This document shows, one piece after another, positions 57,329-64,000 of a DNA stretch of 64,000 nucleotides (position 1 is the stretch's first letter; every line of letters begins with the position of its first letter). Below the pieces are notes generated by a model, which was given only the letters and a program-made list of their open reading frames with translations, was not told the DNA's origin and searched no databases. The stretch comes from Chionoecetes opilio. Its lineage: Eukaryota > Arthropoda > Malacostraca > Decapoda > Majidae. Both the position numbers and the translations under genes were made by a program. The stretch is from NCBI GenBank assembly GCA_016584305.1, contig JACEEZ010010925.1, positions 1 to 64,000 of the forward strand, in the 5' to 3' direction.

Positions 57329-57850
57329 GAGGAACGTGAGCTGGACTTAACCGTGTTTTTGTGCGTTCTGTCAGCGTTTATTTATTTGAAATATAACGGC
57401 CCTACAGTTAGAAATACATGTTTTTTGTTCTCGTCCCAATGTGATGTTCTAAAAAGCCGTCCATTTGCTCGGTGATTTTTATTTATCGCAGTTGCCAGGT
57501 ATGGATTTTACGGTTGTTTGTTGTCACGACGTACAGGCGGTTCATTGGACATTTTAAACGGCCAACGTATGCATACATGTTTTGGTTTTGTGCACCCATT
57601 GCCGGTCTAGCGGAAACCATCACCAATGGTCTGTGATTTTTCGTTCGGAGGGAGTTGCCATGTATGGATTTAACGTATTACCTTGTGACGTGTTTTATAC
57701 GACTTTTGTCCGGCTTAATGACCGTTGAACCATATTAAAAGCAACGTAGGGTTTATATCTTTTTTTGCCTCTATATTACAAATGCTCCTAAGCGACCTAG
57801 CTTTGGAGTTACGTATGAATATTAGCGCACGGTTTTTACCAATCAACCAC
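57329..57850 (+). repeat. 28S-anchored tandem repeat, unit 3, incomplete
   Basis: GAGGAACGTGAGCTGGACTT at 57329 opens a third unit matching unit 2 through GCCAGGTATGGATTTTACGG, ACGACTTTTGTCCGGC and the TATGAATATTAGC block near 57805, after which similarity is lost. The 3' half is missing or diverged. Confidence 0.75.
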
Positions 57851-57989
57851 GAAGAATATTCATTATGTAGGGGAAAATTATAATGGAGTAACAATTATAT
57901 ATACTGTCTTTATACACAATTTTACTGAGATGGTTTTGTTACGTTATAATGTAAATAAAAAGAATTCAATAATATTTTTCCTACATATA

Positions 57990-59170
57990 ATGCATACACA
58001 TTTTGTTCCATCTCCGACTAATATTCATCACTGGGAAATTACATGAATAACAAGTATTTTATTGCGTCATTATACCCAATTATTCTGAGAATCATTTTTA
58101 CGTATATATGTAATAAAATAAATCAACTTTTTTGGCTGCAAAATACTAAAAATTGGGGCCTCATTTGGTTTTTTGGCCTTTTCCTTGACAAACTATTGAT
58201 CTCAACTGAAAAAAACATAAATACTTTTTGTCCGTTTCGAAGAGATCTATGCAATGGCATAGTCCGTTTTTAGTCCTAACAACAGTCACATTCCTCGAAA
58301 ATATAAATCGGTTTTATCGGTTTAAAACAACAGTTGATTTGTGCCTTCATTTGTGCATGAATTTCACTTCCGCGTATACCCAACCGAATCGGCCTTTAAG
58401 AGCTGGCATCTTTTATATTCCATACCATTTTGTTCCTTACGTTAAGGTTACTGTGATAGTAATGAAAATGTGGGTTTTCCATATGATATGATTTTTCGTC
58501 ATAGCCTGGCAGATTTTTGGCGAAAATAAATATCTCCCTATTTGGATGAAACTCGGTTTATAGGCGCTTCTTACTCATGGCGATCACAATCTGGCTTTGT
58601 TTTGCGGATATTCCGTTTCTTAAGCTATTTCTTTCCATCTGTTTGCTTATTTACGCCCTATAAATGCATACAAACATTACTCAATCTCCACTAATATTCA
58701 TCATTGGGAAAACTACATTTAATAACAAGTATTCACTGCGTCCTTATAACACAATTATTACTGAAAAGGTTCATTTAAACGTATATATGTTAATAAAAAA
58801 AATCTTTTTTCCTGGCTGCAAAATTCCAAAATTTGGCTCATTTTGTTTTTTGGCCTTTTCCGACTAAACTATTGATCTAAACAGAAAAATGACTTAAATA
58901 CTTTTTGTCCGTTCGAAAGATCATGCAATGGCATAGTCCGTTTAGTCCTAACATGTCACATTCCTCGAAATATATCGTTTTTTCTTAATTTTTAAAAACA
59001 TTGATTTGTTTTGGGGGGGCCCCTTCATTTATGCATGATTTTCACTTTCCGCAATATACCGACCGAATCGGCTTGAAGAGCTTCAGCTTTTTATATTTAA
59101 TACCAATTTGTCCTTCGTTTATGGTTACTGTGATAAAATTTCGTCTTCACGTACACAATATGGCCTATAC
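57990..59170 (+). repeat. Two diverged tandem units of about 675 bp
   Basis: The first unit (57990-58665) and second unit (58666-59170, partial) share ACTAATATTCATCANTGGGA, GGCTGCAAAATNCNAAAA, TATGCAATGGCATAGTCCGT, CACATTCCTCGAAAATATA and GGTTACTGTGATA in the same order with a 673-677 base offset. The open frames inside are translations of the repeat and have no motif. Confidence 0.7.
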
Positions 59171-59439
59171 ATCATCGTAATCTGCCCTTTCCCTCCTTAA
59201 ATATAACCGTACAAGAAAAAGAAAAAATTAATTGTCTTAATTAAAATATGCCCCACCCCCCCCCCCCCCTTATTTTTGCTACGGTCCACCAATGACAATG
59301 AATTTACGTTGTAATATTATCACTGTCTACATTTTTGTCTTTTTTTTTGGGTGATAAATCGTTTTTTTCCTGTCTCCTGGCTAATAATGTCAAAACGCAA
59401 TTTTAAATTACCAACCGGTCTTTCCTCTAACGGATCTTT
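59171..59439. other. AT-rich intergenic DNA, nothing seen
   Basis: No gene, repeat unit or RNA recognised; contains a C run at 59258-59269 of the kind seen elsewhere as likely error. Confidence 0.4.
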
Positions 59440-60075
59440 TTTTTTACGACACCACAGGGGCAAGCCTGCAAACATTTCTTCATCTTACAAGCGTCGTTAA
59501 AGCTTCTTTTAATCTCGCTATAACGTGTGGTGAATGTTTACATCGCTTGGCTATTTATTATTTTCATAAGCAGCTTGGATTTAATGATATCCTAAACAAT
59601 CGATAATTTTGTTATTTCTCAGTGAATTTTTTCTCCCTGATTCCAACCACAGGGAAGCCTCTTCAATCCCTGGTTTTTTATTCATCTGATAATGTGGGGT
59701 GCAATAACTTACGGTTCTCGAGATAATATGTTTTAAACCAGTTTTCTAATTGTCTATAAGGCACTTCTTTAATGAAAAATTAGTTTTCGTGCATTCATTT
59801 ATCGATGATTTTTTTCGCCGATTACACCACAGGGTGGCCTATTGAACTCATGACATTTTATTCCAACCATACGTTTTGAAATAAATTACGTTCTCTACCT
59901 ATTTCTCTATTTCCCTGTTACGCAGCCTATTTCATTATAACAACCTCTACACCTACGGTTATTTGGTTGGGGTTAAAATGGCACCTCTTCAAGTTAAAAA
60001 ACACGCTTCATATCATCATTTCTCCATGGATTTTTTCCTAAAAGCCACCACAGGGAAGCCGTTTGCAATAACGGA
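59440..60075 (+). repeat. Four degenerate units carrying CCACAGGGAAGCC
   Basis: The motif ...TTTTTTNNNCNGATTNNACCACAGGG(A)AGCC recurs at 59452, 59646, 59827 and 60047 (offsets 194, 181, 220), each followed after about 20 bases by a TTTTATTC block and an AATAACNTACGTTCTC-like block. Divergence is high, so this is an old tandem repeat. Confidence 0.5.
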
Positions 60076-60149
60076 CTTTTATTCTGCTATCACATTTTGT
60101 GAAATAACAACACGCTTCGCGAATATTCTGTATTTCCGATTTCCGCCAG

Positions 60150-63100
60150 CCTAATTGCCAGCTTATAGGAGTAACGGTTTTCTGCGGTTAACACAAAGGC
60201 TTTGTGCCACACGTGTGCTTCATCGGTCGAGGCAACACGTCTTACACTGCGCTCTGATCTATCTTGGTACTTTCTCTGGTTATTATCACTATATATCAGA
60301 CGATATTTTGCATCATAATTATAGGATGGCTTCGGTCACAGATTGGCTGCCTTAGAGGCCATTCCCAGTTGGGTCGCAAACTCACTGATGAAGCCATTGT
60401 ACCTTTATTGGGTTTAATTTGCTACTCCCATGACTGGCTCGCATATGTCGAGCCTAGCTGTCCTCATGCTGCCTCTTCCCCAGGGCTCGCCTGCGCAGAC
60501 CTGTCGGCAGAGTCGAAAAGCGCTGCTAATAGTTCATCTAGGCGAAACCGAAGGCATGATTGACATTGGTTCCTGGTTACCTTATGAACATAAATCTGGT
60601 CCAATTTATGATTCTATGATAACATGAGCTCTTTTCACAGCAATGTACAAAGTTGTGCACACGTTTTCGGTTGAAGGTGAAGGTTCGCCGGAAAAATTAA
60701 ACATTACAAGCGTGTCCGGTTTTTCTTACAGTACAGACTATGGCAAACGACTAGCGTGTCCTGGCCTCGGCCGAATGCTGTTGATTGGGCACTGGTAATG
60801 ATCCCGCAAACCATCCAATATGAATAGCTAAACCTAAGCCTTCAACATGGCTTCTGTTTTGAGCAATGAACATTTTGTTGCATTCCCCGACGTAGAATAA
60901 CACTAACCATGTCAAACGGTTCTCAACTTTGGCTCTCCAAAACCCATGACACAAGCAGTGAACAGTCAAGGGTTAACTTGGGTTTCACACGACACCCATT
61001 GAACCAAGTCCGTAAACGTTTCAAGGGTTTACTTGGATTCTCCAAGAACCAATGAGCCAGTCCGTAACGTTCGGATACATTACAGTGGGACAACAGGTTT
61101 TCCCTTACTGGCCAAAGTACGCCATTAACGTGACAGATGAAATCTTGCCGACCGTTGACAAACGCATGAACGGGACTCGCACTCTGCACGCGTACAGCAA
61201 GCCTACTGATTATGTACTCCAGTCATGGCTTTCGGCGCGCTCTTTAGCGGCTTTAACAGAAAAATGTTTTTTAATGATTTCTGCGGCAGGAAAATACTTT
61301 TTCTCCTCACTTGAGTGGTACTGAAACACACATGCGCAAATCTTTTAAGCAGCCAGTCTCGACCCCATTGAAGTTTGGTGTGCTCCATGTAGGTCAGCAA
61401 AACTATTATCAGAAGAGCTTCCTTGCTCTCCCTATTAACTTATGTTTGTTCTTTGTGAAAAGGCGTTGATCCCAGGACAACGATCAACTTTGCTGGCAGA
61501 TTAAGCATCCTTGAGATGTCACTTTTGCAATTGTAGAAGAGTGTCTCCACAGATGATGAGTTACCCACCTTTCCTGATGAGGCATTTTCTGTCGACGCGA
61601 TAGATTCATCTCGTACTGCTTTCCTCACGATCAAGTCTTTGAGGAAAATTAAGGCCCTTGACTGTGCAGTCGGTTCTCGAGTACCCCATTGGTTCCAAGG
61701 AACACAATGGTGCGTCAAGGTGACCAGATGGCCCTAGATACGACCGGTGGTCAATAAGCAAGCCGTATGATTACTATGCTTGCAATGCACTGTGCCAGTC
61801 ACACAAACAATGTGGTCACTTTGCATGACTTCTGCGGACGAACGTGCGCCAGAGTACGTCACGAAACCTGGAAAACATTTGCGGCCAAGCATTTGGTCAA
61901 ACAAAAGTGCCCTGCTTTCTTCGAAGGAAACCTACGGTGGCTTCGGAAAAAGATACGGAAAAGACTCTCCTGTACTCGCACTGCGACCCTTTTGTGCTTG
62001 CCTTGAAAATTAATATGTGGGACATTTTCGACAACCGGGAAATTGGCTCAATGAAACAAAAGTTAAATGAACTTCTGAGACGGGTCCATATCACCCCGAC
62101 CACCCAAGTACTACTAGCTACAGTCAAAGCCCAACGTACGTCCCTTTGTTTCAAAGGCGGAGGAGATCAGCCAGCGACAAATCTACCTGTGGGGAGAATG
62201 ACACGGTGTGGTTCCTGCTGCGGGCGAAAATATTTCTCCTGTGCGTGGTCGTGCCCACAAGGTGGTCCACTGTTGAAATGCTGCAGAACGTGCTTGGTAA
62301 ACGAACCACGGAGGACGATGCACTCACACTGTTGGTCCTTCTTATGAACTGAAGATAGTGGAGGAGGGGAAACACTTCGAGCCTCAAATCTGATCGCTAC
62401 AAACTCGTCACTGATTTGCTAGTATTCACGCACAGTGCCCACCACTGGGCCAGGGAGCCAGCTTTATAGTGCAGGGCCAAATGTACACTACGATGTACCA
62501 AGGTATGTCAGGCGGAATTCCACTCCGAAAGGAATCACATGTACTTCTTGGGCATGGAACGCGGGTGTCCCAGTAGAGTGAACCGCCTACACAGGCCTCC
62601 GTTCGTCCGTGATCAAAGTCCTGTTGCCCATGTTGCATGCATGGCAATCCTTGCGAAGGGTATTCCCCATGAACTATTTTTGCTGCGCATACCATCACGG
62701 GGGCATGTCGAGAATGTCAATGCTGGCCATGCGGGCCGATCTCAATGCAGTCCACCGGGGTACCGGTGGCGATGCCAACAGCCCGATGAGTTGTATCGTA
62801 ATACCGCCGTCTGAGGCAGGATGAGACTTTGGCTCCATGGTCATAGTACTCCATGCAGATGATGTCCCCGAAACATTGAAACTCTGGTCCCCCCAGTGCT
62901 GACCCATTGCTGACCATTGGACTTTGCAATGGCAAACGTCTCCTCGTAGTCCGAAGATCTGAGAGACGAGCTTGTGATCTGTTCAAGTCAGATTCAACAG
63001 TGGCCTGTGCTTTCTTTGTAGAGAAGGGTTTCGCCACGTTGAAGCGTAAGAAACGATATGCCCTTCGTAGGGTTCATTCCCATTAAATTGGCATAGCCTC

Positions 63101-63400
63101 CACAGTGCATAAAAGCCCAGGCCAACTCTCAATAGGATTCCGGCCTCTTCTCCGTCACATGTTTTTACACAGAGGCATGCTCTACGTTTTCTATGTCCCG
63201 GGTGCGGGAGGACGATGGCGACCCTGCGCATTATCATCGAAAAGCGGTGACAAACAGGGCACAGTCCATAGCAAACTTATAACGCGGAACATTGTCTACA
63301 AGGAATGCCCTCAGCTAAGTCATTGTTCGTCGACATGTGGTGTTGGTTGAAGAAAATCGTCCGCACCTTTTCAAACCACCTAGCGACTAGGCAATCAATG
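60150..63400. other. Unidentified coding-like stretch
   Basis: This is more GC-rich than its flanks and yields many medium open frames. The most protein-like are on the plus strand: FAGRLSILEMSLLQL followed by a gapless stretch SVSTDDELPTFPDEAFSVDA ... CAVGSRVPHWFQGTQ (61475-61720), PEYVTKPGKHLRPSIWSNKS ... GGFGKRYGKDSPVL (61845-61985), MWDIFDNREIGSMKQKLNEL (62010-62075) and MSRMSMLAMRADLNAV (62700-62755). I recognise no family. The frames are separated by stops and shifts, so it could be a decayed gene, an unknown mobile element or part of a large repeat. I do not assign a function. Confidence 0.3.
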
Positions 63401-63439
63401 ATTTGACCCGTCCTTTTTCGTGTACGCCCGTCGAATAAT

Positions 63440-63750
63440 CTTTATATGTTGGTGTATGTATGGCGTGGTTGAACTTCGATCTGGTTTATATTGGCTACGC
63501 GTCTTGGTAGACTGCGAGTCCCAGCAGTACTTCCAACCACATCCTAAGATATCCGCCTGCGCCAAAAAACCGCAGCCGTTTTACAAATAATATATATATA
63601 TATGTGGTTATTTATGGCTTGGTATTAAATCCGATCTGGTTATAGAGTGGCTACGCGTCTTGGTAGAACCGAGCCATCGTACTTCAACCCCATACTAAAT
63701 ATCCCGCCGCGTCAATCGTAACCTCCGGTTAAAATATAGCTACTGGCGAA
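63440..63750 (+). repeat. Two tandem units of about 156 bp
   Basis: GGCTACGCGTCTTGGTAGA occurs at 63493 and 63649, preceded in both by TATGGCNTGGTT and a CGATCTGGTT block and followed by a GCGAG/CCGAG, CAACC and TAA(G)ATATCC(G)C series. An (AT)n of about 15 bases separates the units. Confidence 0.65.
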
Positions 63751-64000
63751 AGTTCTCCGTAACAAACTTAATGAGTGTACGGAGGGAACCAGCTAGTCAC
63801 TTGGAAGACTCTCCAATTTAATTATTACAAATTGGTGCTCACTAATTGACGCTTTATATTGTGCGCTTACTACTGTTTTATAGTTCACTAATTATAATTT
63901 TGGCTGGCAGGTAAGAAATTCGGTGTTTTTGGCTATACTCTTACCCTGATTTATTTGTGCTTGATACGTGGCCTACATATACGTAGTTTAAGGTCATTCA
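63751..64000. other. AT-rich end of window, nothing seen
   Basis: No gene, repeat or element end recognised. Confidence 0.4.

Noticed and set aside
60150..63400. Endogenous DNA virus genes
   Set aside because: Such insertions are known in decapods, but no frame here matches a viral family that I can name from the sequence.

Overview
The window looks like a repeat-dense stretch of an invertebrate, most likely decapod crustacean, nuclear genome. The evidence is metazoan 28S rDNA carrying an R2 retrotransposon 3' end at its standard site, a short arthropod-type (TTAGG)n block, several non-LTR retrotransposon families, FLYWCH-MULE and PIF/Harbinger transposase relics, a spliced Crypton-like tyrosine recombinase, and GC-poor intergenic DNA. 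No clear single-copy host gene is visible. Almost every recognisable reading frame carries many one-base indels, and there are scattered unnatural G or C runs. I read this as a mixture of TE decay and uncorrected long-read error; exon structures and breakpoints should be treated accordingly.

Layout. 1-600: minus-strand endonuclease piece of a Jockey/CR1-like LINE. 1825-2644: non-autonomous element with terminal inverted repeats. 2797-9475: near full-length but shredded I/Nimb-type LINE (copy A). 10.5-11.7 kb: minus-strand FLYWCH-MULE transposase relic. 11709-15565: 5'-truncated, better preserved I/Nimb-type LINE (copy B). 15.6-20.1 kb: AT-rich, no gene, ending in very noisy sequence. 20.14-34.37 kb: a giant inverted repeat (arms about 7 kb) around an (AT)n block, each arm holding the same Harbinger gene relic and LINE 3' end. 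34.4-36.1 kb: rest of the minus-strand Jockey-like LINE. 37.19-43.96 kb: near full-length minus-strand I/Nimb-type LINE (copy C), joined back-to-back to a plus-strand fragment (copy D).

44.6-46.5 kb is the best-preserved coding unit: a two-exon Crypton-like tyrosine recombinase with an 86-nt intron. 47.4-55.4 kb is an rDNA-related zone: a diverged 28S 3' piece, an R2-clade RT on the minus strand with a duplicated 5' part, a minisatellite, a LINE 3' tail (copy F), an intact LINE ORF1 (copy E), then an R2 C-terminus plus 3' UTR joined exactly at the R2 site to about 0.8 kb of 28S. The 28S stops at the conserved TTAGACCGT motif and runs into a tandem repeat whose units each restart with that same 28S motif; the first unit holds five tandem near-perfect hairpins. 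58-64 kb contains further diverged tandem repeats and an unidentified, more GC-rich, coding-like stretch (60.2-63.4 kb).

There is no pathway logic between genes. The common theme is nested mobile elements around rDNA-derived sequence. The most notable items are the hairpin array inside a 28S-anchored tandem repeat, the spliced Crypton, and the giant palindrome, which may be a fold-back read artefact.
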